From assembly GCA_021613335.1 (NCBI GenBank), contig JAJTWR010000473.1, positions 542,501-606,500 on the forward strand: a stretch of 64,000 bases of DNA, read 5' to 3'. The notes beneath the pieces were generated by a model. It did not search any database. It worked only from the letters and a program-made list of their open reading frames with translations, and was not told the DNA's origin. A program made the position numbers and the translations under genes. This stretch comes from Whitmania pigra (taxonomy: Eukaryota; Annelida; Clitellata; Hirudinida; Haemopidae). This document shows, one piece after another, positions 42,501-62,397 of the stretch (positions are counted from its first letter, which is position 1; each line of letters begins with the position of its first letter).

Positions 42501-45129
42501 GATTTATGTCATTGTAGGGATTAATATTATATATCAGTGTTACTAGGTATTGTTAGACTTGTCTTTGATTGTAATCTAAACATCCAACCAATTTCCTCAG
42601 TTCCCAAAGGTACGTTGACGACGTATGATGATTATCCAAACCACAAAACCAAGATGACCCAAGATGCCACTCAGTGGACAACAGACGAGATTGATAGTTA
42701 TGAAATTTACAAGCTCCCAGTTTTAATATTAATAGTGCTCGTTATTATAATGTTCGCGGCATGGTTTTACTTTTGTCAATTAAGACTCAGTAAGTTGCCT
42801 GTGGTTTATTATTTTGTTATAATAATAATAATAATAATAATTAATTTATAAAGCGCCGTGTGCGTAGCGTCAGAGGCGCCGTGTGCGTAGCGTCAGAGGC
42901 GCCTTGTGTCTTCGCTGTCCCATGAAGTCCTGAAGAGATGGGTCTTCAGGTGGCGTTTGAAGAGCTCCAGGGATGGCTGGGCTCTGACGGTAGAAGGAAG
43001 TCTGTTCCAGACAGCTGGAGAGGCGTACGAGAAGCCTCTGTTTGGGAGGGATGATTTATGTACCGGTTGGTGAAGTTGAGTGGCTGACGATGAACGAAGA
43101 CCAGATGTTTGGCGACGATGTAGTAGATGATGGAGATAAGGTGGGGTGGATGTTGCTAAAGTGTGATATGTCATGAGGGCGATTTTGAAAGTGATACGAC
43201 TATGGATAGGTAGCCAGTGCAATTTTTTCAGACGGTCCATGCTATTGAGGGTAGAGTTGATGAGGACGAGCTTGGCAAGCTTGTTTTGAACGCGCTGCAA
43301 AGATTGAATTAAAGAAGCAGATGTGCCATAAAGAAGAGAGTTACAATAGTCTAAGCGAGAGAGAACAAGGCAGCGTGCAAGGGCGGAAGTTGTATCAACG
43401 GAAAGTAGAGGACGGATGTGCCGGATAGCCCAGATGAGATGATTGCAGGATTTGATAATAGAAGCGGAATGTTCTTTAAAGGTGAGGTGTGAATCAAAAA
43501 TAACACCAAGGAGCTTGAGGGTAGTAGATGAAGGAAGGAGGGTGCCAGCGATGCTTATAGAAAGAGGAGGCGACAGAGTTTTGAGGCGAGTGGGTGTGCC
43601 AATAAACATAATTTCAGATTTCTGAGGATTCAGTTGGAGAAAGTTAACGAGATGCCAATCATTGATGGCATCCGTGCACTTCCTCAAATTCTCGAGTTGA
43701 TCTGTGATGTTATGGCTGGAAAGAATAGAGCAAAGACTTGTGTCATCGGCGTATTGATGGAAGGATATGTTGAAGTTAAGAATAATGTTAGACAAAGGTG
43801 AAGTATAGGTTGTGAAAAGCAAAGGTCCCAAGGCAGAGCCTTGAGGAACACCGGCGAGTAGTTCAACTGGAGGGGAGGAGTAATCGCCTAGTTTTACATA
43901 TTGGGTTCTGTTGAAAAGGTAAGATTGTAGCCAGGAGAGTGCTAGGCCATTGATTCCAAAGTCAGACTGAAGTCTCTCCAATAATATCTGGTGGTTTATG
44001 GTATCAAAGGCAGCCGAGAGATCGAGTCCGACCATCACAGCGCAGTTGCTCTTGCCACAGATGTCGGTGAGATTGTTAAAGATGTGTGAAAGGGCTGTTT
44101 CTGTAGAGAAACCAGGTCTGTAGGCAGATTGGAGAGAAGAGAAGTTAGAGGATGCTGTGATGTGAGGTCGGATTCTGGAAAGAATGAGTCTTTCTAGCAG
44201 TTTTGACATGGTAGAAAGGTTGGAGATGGGTCTATAATTGGTAGGCGAGCTTGGATTAAGGCTTGGCTTTTTTAGAAGGGGAAGGACTTGGGCCCTCTTG
44301 AATATGGACGGAAAAGTGCCAGTACTGAAAGATAGGTTTGCTAGTTTAGAGAGGATTGGGGATAGAATTAGAGCGAATTTCTTGAGAAGAGGAGTAGGAA
44401 GAGTATCGAGAGGAGATGACTTATTGGGCAGTGAGTGAATAAGCTTGAGAACCTCTTCCGAAGACACAGGTTTTAGGACCGAGATTGGGGTGCCTGAGAA
44501 TTGCCTGGCTGGAAAAGATGAGATGGTTGATGAGGCGAGGGTGTTGGCGATTGATTCGTGGATTTTGGTAATCTTTGAGATGAAAAAAGAGTTAAAAGAA
44601 TTGACCAAGTTTGAGCACTCATCGTCGGTATAATATTGAGGAGGACGGCTGTGAAGCAATTTGTGAAGAGAGCGCCACATGGAACGGGGATTTACATCAG
44701 ACTTGAGTTCTTCCTTGATGGAGGAGGCCCTTGAGTTTAGGATTGCAATCTTGGCTGTTTCCTTGGCAGACTTGTAGAGTTGCCTGGCGGCGTCATTGCG
44801 TTGACGAAGACGTTATTTGAAAATGCATTAACTAGGTAATTCAAAAAATCTGATTATAAATGCAAAATTGTGTTTCTTGTATACAAATGTAGTTTCACCA
44901 AAGTTATAGAATTTAATTTATTAAGTTTAGTGTATTTTATTTATAATTAGTGTTTTTCATATTTGTTTCCACGCTTTATTATAAATAGTCATGAGTGATT
45001 AATAATTACAACAATGATGATGATGATGATAATAATAATAATATAATTTTTTTTGTCTCCAAAGGCTCCCAGCTTAGTATGTCCACTGCTGCTTCTGGCT
45101 ATTCGTTTGAAAGAGCAAGCAACGAATGA
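9813..45129 (+). CDS. Gene A: WSC / calcium-binding EGF type I membrane protein, 20 exons, 905 aa
   Basis: Exons: 9813-10056, 10865-11032, 11114-11247, 13679-13805, 14018-14128, 21843-21965, 22063-22209, 29091-29216, 31697-31822, 32693-32833, 38082-38204, 38713-38838, 39712-39834, 40759-40887, 41112-41234, 41294-41422, 41718-41852, 42272-42400, 42601-42789 and 45065-45129 (2718 nt, in phase throughout). Residues about 1-21 are a signal peptide, 22-137 an unassigned domain, and 138-224 a WSC domain (YLGCY through WIYCGGNLGVSIF). A Cys-rich linker and one EGF follow, then 12 calcium-binding EGFs, each one phase-1 exon starting D-x-D-E-C. An acidic stalk, a transmembrane helix at about 862-881 and the tail SSQLSMSTAASGYSF end the protein. 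Gene B is a tandem paralog with the same order. Function is unknown; WSC binds glycans in some proteins and cbEGF runs form rigid rods, so a cell-surface recognition role is inferred. Introns are swollen by transposons. Confidence 0.85.
11690..11815 (-). mobile_element. tRNA-derived SINE in gene A intron 3
   Basis: On the minus strand an A box (TTAGCCGAATGGG) and B box (GTTCGAAACCC) are about 60 bp apart, followed by a tail GCGCTATATAAATG. A related degraded copy lies near 10660-10745. The tail resembles the 3' end of the LINE at 42845-44815. Confidence 0.65.
11816..13105 (-). mobile_element. Degenerate LINE (CR1/L2-type RT) interrupted by a hAT MITE
   Basis: Broken minus-strand frames match the better-preserved LINE at 42845-44815: NYRPISNLSTMSKLL, LQSAYRPGFSTETALSHIFN, DLSAAFDTTNHQILLE and FHQYADDTSL. 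Frameshifts and small deletions scatter the RT over at least three frames. The upstream part (12654-13029) is split by a MITE. Both copies share the motif around TACATCAGACTTGAGTTC. Confidence 0.85.
12654..13029. mobile_element. Non-autonomous hAT element (MITE), 376 bp
   Basis: The terminal inverted repeats are CAGTGGCGCAACTAG on the left and the complement of CAGTGGCGCAACCAG on the right. The element is flanked by a perfect 8-bp target duplication, CATCAGAC, at 12646-12653 and 13030-13037. The uninterrupted LINE copy near 44695 has a single CATCAGAC, which is the empty site. Subterminal homopolymers (poly-G near 12737-12756, poly-C near 12986-13003) face each other as an inverted pair. No transposase is encoded. 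Confidence 0.92.
14794..16760 (-). pseudogene. hAT transposase relic (ZBED5/SCAND3-like)
   Basis: Three minus-strand frames carry consecutive parts of one transposase. 16593-16345 is N-terminal, with Lys/Arg-rich sequence and the block FLEASYMVAYIIAK. 16173-15409 is the central RNase H-like region, with CSDGAPAMLG, HCMLRRYALAAKTLP and HTDVRWMSRGQVFSRLMEL. 15217-15023 is the C-terminal dimerisation block, with SIIPFVTTYLCEAGFSTL. Frameshifts separate them, so this is a dead copy. A hAT-type terminal motif CAGGGGTTCCCAACC begins at 14794; the opposite terminus was not found, so the right boundary is approximate. It sits in gene A intron 5. Confidence 0.85.
17290..18480. mobile_element. Long inverted-repeat (foldback-like) element of unknown class
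   Basis: The left arm (about 17290-17535) and right arm (about 18237-18480) are diverged inverted repeats. Shared blocks include TAGCTAATTTAG, ATTGGACAGAT, CGAAAGTAG.TCAC, ATATAAATTTGG and the 16-mer GACCATTGCTTTAGTT. The roughly 700-bp centre holds a GC-richer segment (about 17560-17780) with an open frame reading ARKGGKIKV and RPCKRPRLLAENIEANVPYA, which I cannot assign. No target duplication was identified. Confidence 0.6.
18890..19870 (+). mobile_element. Gypsy fragment (gag-protease region), plus strand
   Basis: The segment reads, in inverted orientation, like 35515-35810 of the Gypsy element at 33.5-36.6 kb. It contains a retropepsin active site: LVDTGSAVSIIPPTALSN followed by an in-frame TAA. 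The fragment is inactive. It lies next to, and in the opposite orientation to, the next Gypsy fragment. Confidence 0.75.
19912..21161 (-). mobile_element. Gypsy fragment (protease/RT N-terminus joined to RNase H)
   Basis: The frame 21161-20379 gives a protease-like region (FKLFTGAEVNTTSS, a degraded active site) and the RT N-terminal motif PLVVHPPRRVAVAL. The frame 20382-19912 gives RNase H end motifs (TVHSDHRQLESI and LLIPDTLSRDP). The RT catalytic core between them is missing, so an internal deletion joined the two parts. GIIARVTE is locally duplicated. Confidence 0.8.
22269..27498 (-). mobile_element. Near-complete Gypsy LTR retrotransposon in gene A intron 7
   Basis: Minus-strand order: gag (27377-26010, with the CCHC knuckle CFRCNRPGHLKRNC); protease (26095-24959, active site FILDTGACRSIIR); then RT, RNase H and integrase (25070-22536). 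RT shows LDLKSGYWQVEI, FGLCNAPATFERLM and the catalytic YLDDIIV; integrase shows an HHCC zinc finger and LHSDQGRNFES. One frameshift near 25000 splits RT at its N-terminus, and gag is also broken. LTR sequence sharing CCCGGGGGTC is at the left end (about 22269-22530) and, truncated to about 85 bp, at the right (27414-27498). It is inserted antisense to gene A. Confidence 0.93.
27509..27544. repeat. (AATC)n microsatellite
   Basis: About nine tandem AATC units lie beside the truncated LTR end of the Gypsy element. Confidence 0.9.
27788..30226 (+). repeat. Tandem duplication 1, copy 1 (two EGF exons)
   Basis: About 2.44 kb starting around GAGCCATGGGGCGACATTAAG is repeated from about 30227. It carries a live cbEGF exon (29091-29216) and a dead one (30092-30227), plus a SINE head without its tail (about 28745-28806) and a short telomere-like run. 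The duplication lies wholly inside gene A and adds exons in frame. Confidence 0.9.
29922..29949. repeat. Interstitial telomere-like repeat (CCCTAA)n, imperfect
   Basis: An imperfect run of about four CCTAACCCTAACCCAAACCCTAA units lies inside duplication copy 1. The equivalent run in copy 2 is at about 32523-32550. CCCTAA is the common animal telomere unit; these tracts are short and internal. Confidence 0.7.
30092..30227 (+). pseudogene. Dead calcium-binding EGF exon of gene A
   Basis: This aligns with the live exon 32693-32833 and still reads DIDECAKLLHTCDTKISTC and YYECQCNLGYAKD. The splice acceptor has changed from AACCAG to AACCAA. The final cysteine and the donor are also lost at the junction with duplication copy 2. 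Because EGF exons here are phase 1 at both ends, loss leaves the gene in frame. Confidence 0.85.
30342..30475 (-). mobile_element. tRNA-derived SINE with perfect 14-bp target duplication
   Basis: The 134-bp element is flanked by TCCAACTCACAATC at 30328-30341 and 30476-30489. Duplication copy 1 has the empty site near 27888. On the minus strand it opens with a tRNA-like head: 7-bp acceptor stem GCGCCCG/CGGGTGC, A box TGGCCTAACGG and B box GGTTCAAGCCC. It ends with a tail containing GTCCTAATCATCTAGATATG. The anticodon arm cannot form a 5-bp stem with a 7-nt loop, so it is not a tRNA gene. It inserted after the tandem duplication. Confidence 0.92.
31245..31385 (-). mobile_element. Second, diverged copy of the same SINE family
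   Basis: The minus strand shows a tRNA-like head (GCCCTCGTGGTCTAATGGTTAAG) and a tail with GTCCTAATCATATATAGATG. This is the same tail as the SINE at 30342-30475, with a different tRNA-like head. Copy 1 of the duplication keeps only the head, near 28745-28806. Confidence 0.75.
33000..33425 (-). mobile_element. LINE RT C-terminal fragment
   Basis: The reverse complement reads SSKFLGVVKDDRLSF, then HINHIVKKISSNIG and ISRIRRYL, the thumb region typical of CR1/Jockey-like LINEs. It is truncated on both sides. It abuts the left LTR of the Gypsy element at 33458. Confidence 0.75.
33458..36604 (-). mobile_element. Gypsy LTR retrotransposon with both LTRs, internally degraded
   Basis: Short LTRs of about 150 bp (33458-33612 and 36455-36603) share CTTCGACAGA, ACTTGACTTTATT and AAAACAAAAGATCCTTA. 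Minus-strand parts: gag/protease (36012-35544), RNase H (35305-34808, with IAFYSTRLFKTESIYAAFDK), integrase (34801-34221, with the motif HWISRFGVPLFLTTD) and the integrase C-terminus (34190-33927). The RT polymerase core is missing and frames are broken. It lies antisense in gene A intron 10. Confidence 0.88.
36890..37590 (+). mobile_element. LINE 3' fragment, plus strand
   Basis: Broken frames read HSINNVSHNRVSYIRYLGVL, DENLSWLKHIS and HVSKNIGVISRITPF, then a C-terminal KST/LK..SIQCYGP block ending near SSTPSSIKDLT. It is the same family as 7106-7772. It ends just before a half EGF exon at 37600, suggesting the insertion or an associated deletion broke that exon. Confidence 0.82.
37600..37663 (+). 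pseudogene. Half cbEGF exon relic (C-terminal half)
   Basis: The frame reads NTQGSFKCDCFPGYHG and then INNVC, the classic second half of a calcium-binding EGF. The D-x-D-E-C half is absent (LINE sequence ends just upstream) and no GT donor follows the last cysteine. Confidence 0.8.
37785..38566 (+). repeat. Tandem duplication 2, copy 1 (with internal deletion)
   Basis: This repeats the block at 38567-40195: shared start CGCAAAAGCGGGCA-like sequence, a first EGF exon, a second EGF exon and a downstream intron including GGTTAGCTACGTTAATATTG. In this copy about 850 bp are missing between the first EGF half-exon (ends 37980) and the sequence starting TTATAAACTATTCTG. The second EGF exon (38082-38204) is intact. 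Confidence 0.88.
37919..37980 (+). pseudogene. Truncated cbEGF exon of gene A (N-terminal half)
   Basis: After a good acceptor (AACATCAG) the frame reads DIDECKNASNCDNSTTMCLN and then runs into TTATAA at the deletion breakpoint. The intact sister exon is 38713-38838. The second half and the donor are gone. Inclusion in mRNA would stop translation, so it must be skipped. Confidence 0.88.
38567..40195 (+). repeat. Tandem duplication 2, copy 2 (intact)
   Basis: This holds both live EGF exons, 38713-38838 and 39712-39834. The intron after the first also resembles the introns after exons 29091-29216 and 31697-31822 (shared TTATTAACAATGTTTTATAAACATTT-type sequence). That shows that these EGF exons descend from one exon-plus-intron unit. 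Confidence 0.88.
39240..39383 (+). mobile_element. Short LINE fragment
   Basis: It is nearly identical to 37065-37200, including GCCACAAAAGTAGCTCTTCT and GGGCATCTACTTATAACAC. It is followed at once by another partial copy of the intron that follows the EGF exons (AACAATGTTTT.TAAACATTTATTCTACT). Confidence 0.8.
40560..40672 (+). mobile_element. Solo LTR fragment of the 22-27 kb Gypsy family
   Basis: The reverse complement matches the LTR at 22269 (CCCCGGGGTCCGCAAAT, then AGTAAGTTAACTAATAAG and TTAACTGAATA-type blocks). It is in the orientation opposite to the element at 22-27 kb. No internal retrotransposon sequence is nearby. Confidence 0.8.
42843..44815 (-). mobile_element. 5'-truncated LINE with a 595-aa RT frame, in the last intron of gene A
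   Basis: The open frame 44680-42893 is uninterrupted. It shows NYRPISNLSTMSKLLERLIL, DLSAAFDTINHQILLERL, the LLAGVPQGSALGPLLF block, FHQYADDTSLCSIL with the catalytic YADD, and KLLGVIFDSHLTF. The AP endonuclease domain is missing. The 3' end near 42843 contains two copies of a GCGCCGTGTGCGTAGCGTCAGAG unit and finishes TTTATAAATTAATTATT. The final coding exon of gene A (45065-45129) lies beyond it, so correct splicing must jump the whole element. It is CR1/L2-like by motif only. Confidence 0.92.
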
Positions 45130-46430
45130 CATTTTTATGAAAGATCAAAGATTGTCATTCCCTACAATTATTTTTCTACAAATATTATTTAATTTACACT
45201 TATTGTTTGACATATGCATATATGCATATATTTAGTTAATTATATTCCTTTTAACGACTGATACCTTATTTATTAATATTTCATTTCAAAATGGTAATAA
45301 AAGGTATTGCGGTTTTTGTTTATTTGTTTGTTTTCTGTTAATATAATAATACTATTAATAATAATACAAACAAAATAGTGTTGGCTGGGTCTCTGACACC
45401 ACCAATTGGATGATTTATGGCTCGCGACTGCATTTCATAAGATATCGATTATTTGTTTAAGCCAGCCAGTATAAGAATAATTATACTCCAGGCGAAGGTA
45501 ATTTAAAATAATGACTATTATTTTAAGGACAACTAGTTTAATCAACTTTTAGCCGTGCATTGACCTCTTTTGTGAATTTCAATTGGTTGATATTTTAGTA
45601 GATTTTGTTAGAATTGCTAATCAGATCCAACGTGTATAAATATGGGCTCGATAAGAGCTGTTTTAGGATGATAAGGATGGTTTGATGACTGGTTTCTAAC
45701 GGTTTCCTGGTGTTTTTAGTCTAAAATTTGGGCTTCTAAAGAAAGATTTCTGTTGTATGGTTTGAGTTTCGTTGATTGCTTTGCTTCAGTTGTCGACAAG
45801 AAGATGTCTGAAGTGCTCTGGATCGTTTTTGAATTTCACTTCAGCTTGTTTTCACTTGAGCTTATTCCAGTCCAAGGTGTGCACCAGGTTTCAAGGTTTG
45901 TCACAGTTTTCTGGTGAGTGTATTCTGTTTCGAGATATTTTTCAGTGACCTCAAAGTCTTCAGTAGAAAAAATGGCTCCTTCACTTTTTTCTTTTACAAA
46001 AACTTATTCGATAAATGTGTCATTAAACCAAAGTCTCCGTCTCACGGATGGCATACCAATATGGAAATGCCGTTTTACAATATCTTCAAATTGTATTTAC
46101 GATGAATAATTTTATTTTAAAATCTGTTAGATAAAATTTTAAATGAAATTGGAACATTGCAGTAAATTATCATATGAAAAAATTAAGAGAGTTCATGAGT
46201 TTTACAAAACAATAGTTAATTAATTCCACCAAAAATTAATCACGCTGAAAACATTCCTTTATTATAATTATTTTACAATTTTCATTTGATTATTCTAAAA
46301 TTACGAATTTTCCATAAATTAAAAAACTCTAAAGTTATTTACTAAAACCGAAAAAAGATCAAAACATTAGACGTATTGTTTATGTACATTATTACCTCGT
46401 TGAAGTATAGGCGGTTCGCCGAAACTATTA
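45130..46430. other. Intergenic, gene A to gene B
   Basis: This is 1.3 kb with no supported ORF. It holds the gene A 3' UTR and the gene B promoter. Short frames near 45914-46109 lack homology or splice logic. I see no named regulatory motif. Confidence 0.5.
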
Positions 46431-57122
<10,692 letters not shown>

Positions 57123-57661
57123 AGATTTTTTAAAACCAACACTGACACAATTTTGGAGAGTTAACTCAGTTAATATTCAATTGATTTTTTTTTTAACATA
57201 ATTTATTTTATATATTCCAATAAAGTCAACTTTTCGAATAAAATCAAGTGATAACATTAGTTCCGTTCAGAGATTTCGATTTGTTCAAAGTAAAAGTTAG
57301 GAGGATCTGTTCTAAGATTAAAGAGTTTATGTTTTAATATCGATTTATGTTTCATAACATGTCTATCTAAAGACAAGGACACTTTTGAGTGTAGAAAATA
57401 TGACAACCCCTAAACTTTAAAACTCAGAGACTGGTCTTTTATGCCAGATAGCTCTTCAGATAGGCTGAGGATTTGGAGATTTTCAATTTTTCAAATTTTC
57501 AACAAGATATTGAACCTCTAATGAAACACGTGAGACACTAATTAAAAATAAAATTTGTTGTTTTCTATTGAGTTCACCCATAAAGACTCATTTCATAGCC
57601 ACATACTAGTGACTATGTTAGAGAATTTATGAATTAAGTATGGTCAAATAGAATTCATGAA

Positions 57662-57880
57662 ATGAAATACTTTATTTTCACATTTCTTACAATGGTGCTT
57701 CCAATGGTTTCAAATATTGTCCAAGCAATGATGAACACTTATAAACACTTTTCTGACAGAGACTGGCGCGTTCGTATTCTCTTCAGATACAGACAAGCAG
57801 AATCTATCTTCCACTTTCCTTTCAAAAACCGCTTGGTACAGATACATGCAGATACACGAAGATACAATCATCCATTAAAG
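57662..57880 (+). CDS. Possible first exon of a secreted or membrane protein (hypothetical)
   Basis: The frame runs for 73 codons to a possible donor (TTAAAG then GTATTT) and starts with a signal-like peptide, MKYFIFTFLTMVLPMVSNIV. The rest is basic and rich in His/Arg/Phe (RVRILFRYRQAESIFHF). Its length, signal peptide and position downstream of gene B recall exon 1 of genes A and B, but I cannot align it convincingly. A short possible next exon lies at about 58560-58601, reading TKLQNSLQACDEQ and then stop. Confidence 0.25.
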
Positions 57881-58842
57881 GTATTTTCAAATAGACACAC
57901 TTATACCTATTCCTCGGATGGATTACACTTATTATCGACATAATTGACATTACCACTAAATCAATATATTTACTCATCAAATATATCCCAAAGCAAAATA
58001 TCCACAAAGATTTAATCACAAAAATCATGAAACATTGAACAACGACAAAAACTAAATAACAATAATAATATCATAATTATCGTCAGGCATAAATTTGTAA
58101 TTGCGATGATCGTTCAAGAAGCAATTTAGTCAGTCAAGTGATAAATCTACCGTTTGGAGCGGTTGTGTCAAGTTTCAATGATACATAAAGTGGTGAATGC
58201 AGGAAATTGAATACAGGAATAGAAACATTGCGCATCATTTAATTACACAAAATCAACAATTTATTCAAATTTTCAGCTGTTATTATCACTTAATTAACGT
58301 TAACCCTTTTATAAATCAATATTTAGTTATTGATCAAGAGAATATTTATTAATTATCAAAAGAACCACAACCACCAGACAAGGTAAGGATTAAAGGAAGC
58401 ACCAAAAAATGGAATGCCAGAAGTTCATGAACTGAAAGATACAGGCAGCAGTATTTTTCGATGCTAAGTCGCATTTTTCAAAATATAAAAAAACCATGAG
58501 GAATGAAAATACATTTAAAAAAAAAAGAGGTGAATAGTTAGTTTCATTTCAATTTACAGACGAAATTACAAAATTCATTACAGGCCTGTGATGAACAGTG
58601 ACTAAATGTTCTAAAAATAAAAAAAATATCTCAATGCTGTGTATTGCCATGCACGATATTAAAGACCAGACAAAAATCAGAAAACTAAAAAAAAAACCCA
58701 TCAAAGTTCCAGCCATTTTGTCGTTGCAGAACATGTCGTCAGAAAAATATAATCATCACATTCGAAATGACGGAAAGATTCTATCTAAAGCAACAATTGA
58801 TGCGAATTTTGAGGACACCGAAAAACTTTTTTCTGTCTGTTG

Positions 58843-59052
58843 TTATTTCCCATGGTAATGATGATGATATCTTAGTTGTGGAAACCTAATCTTAATCTCA
58901 TCTGTGCCTGAACAAAGTATTGCAAACATTTGTACAGTGCCAAAGATCGCGCTAGCACAATTGCGGTCATGAATGCGTCTACGATTTCTGGAAGAATTTG
59001 TAAAACTCAAGACTGCTAGAAAACATAAAACAAAACTTCCTTTTGAACACAC
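58843..59052 (-). CDS. Short frame with signal-like N-terminus (hypothetical, weak)
   Basis: It encodes 69 aa starting MCSKGSFVLCFLAVLSFTNS, then a basic RNRRR stretch and two further cysteines. I looked for an insulin-like pattern, but the Cys spacing (14 residues) and the lack of an A-chain exon do not support it. It may be a chance frame. Confidence 0.12.
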   Translation of the reverse strand: MCSKGSFVLCFLAVLSFTNSSRNRRRIHDRNCASAIFGTVQMFAILCSGTDEIKIRFPQLRYHHHYHGK

Positions 59053-59485
59053 GACAAACTAGAAAATACTGAAATCTCGTTCTCCTATACGATACCATAC
59101 AAAAGACGTGACGTAATGCTATGACATAATGCTAAAACAGAGTTAATTAATTGACAGTTTAATGAATGGTTTATTTATCTTACAAGATATACTCGATGAG
59201 AAGAGCTTTGAAATCGGAAGCATGGACAAAATGGATTCCAAGGTTCTGTCACTTGAATTTGTCACCTCTAACAATCCGTTGATGTAATCGTTATCATAAT
59301 CATAATCAATTTTCGTCTTTACAATGTTAATAATACTCATGTATTATGAAATTTTTATTTAAAGTTAATTTCCTTTCAATTTATCTTCTCTAATTCTTGA
59401 CTTGCCTTTTTATCTGTTTCTTGAACAAACTACTAAAATTATCTACTCCTCGGCCCATCTTATTATCACTCGCAATCTATTGCAC

Positions 59486-59979
<494 letters not shown>

Positions 59980-60025
59980 AATTCCCCTAAAAGTCACAAA
60001 TCCACAACATAATTATCGCCCGAAT

Positions 60026-62397
<2,372 letters not shown>

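Noticed and set aside
45914..46109. Two overlapping 63-aa frames before gene B
   Set aside because: They have no homology, no signal peptide and no in-phase donor to gene B exon 1; B has its own signal peptide start at 46431.
58843..59052. Insulin-like peptide B chain
   Set aside because: There is a signal-like start and two cysteines, but the spacing is 14 residues instead of 11, and no CC-C-C A-chain exon lies downstream.
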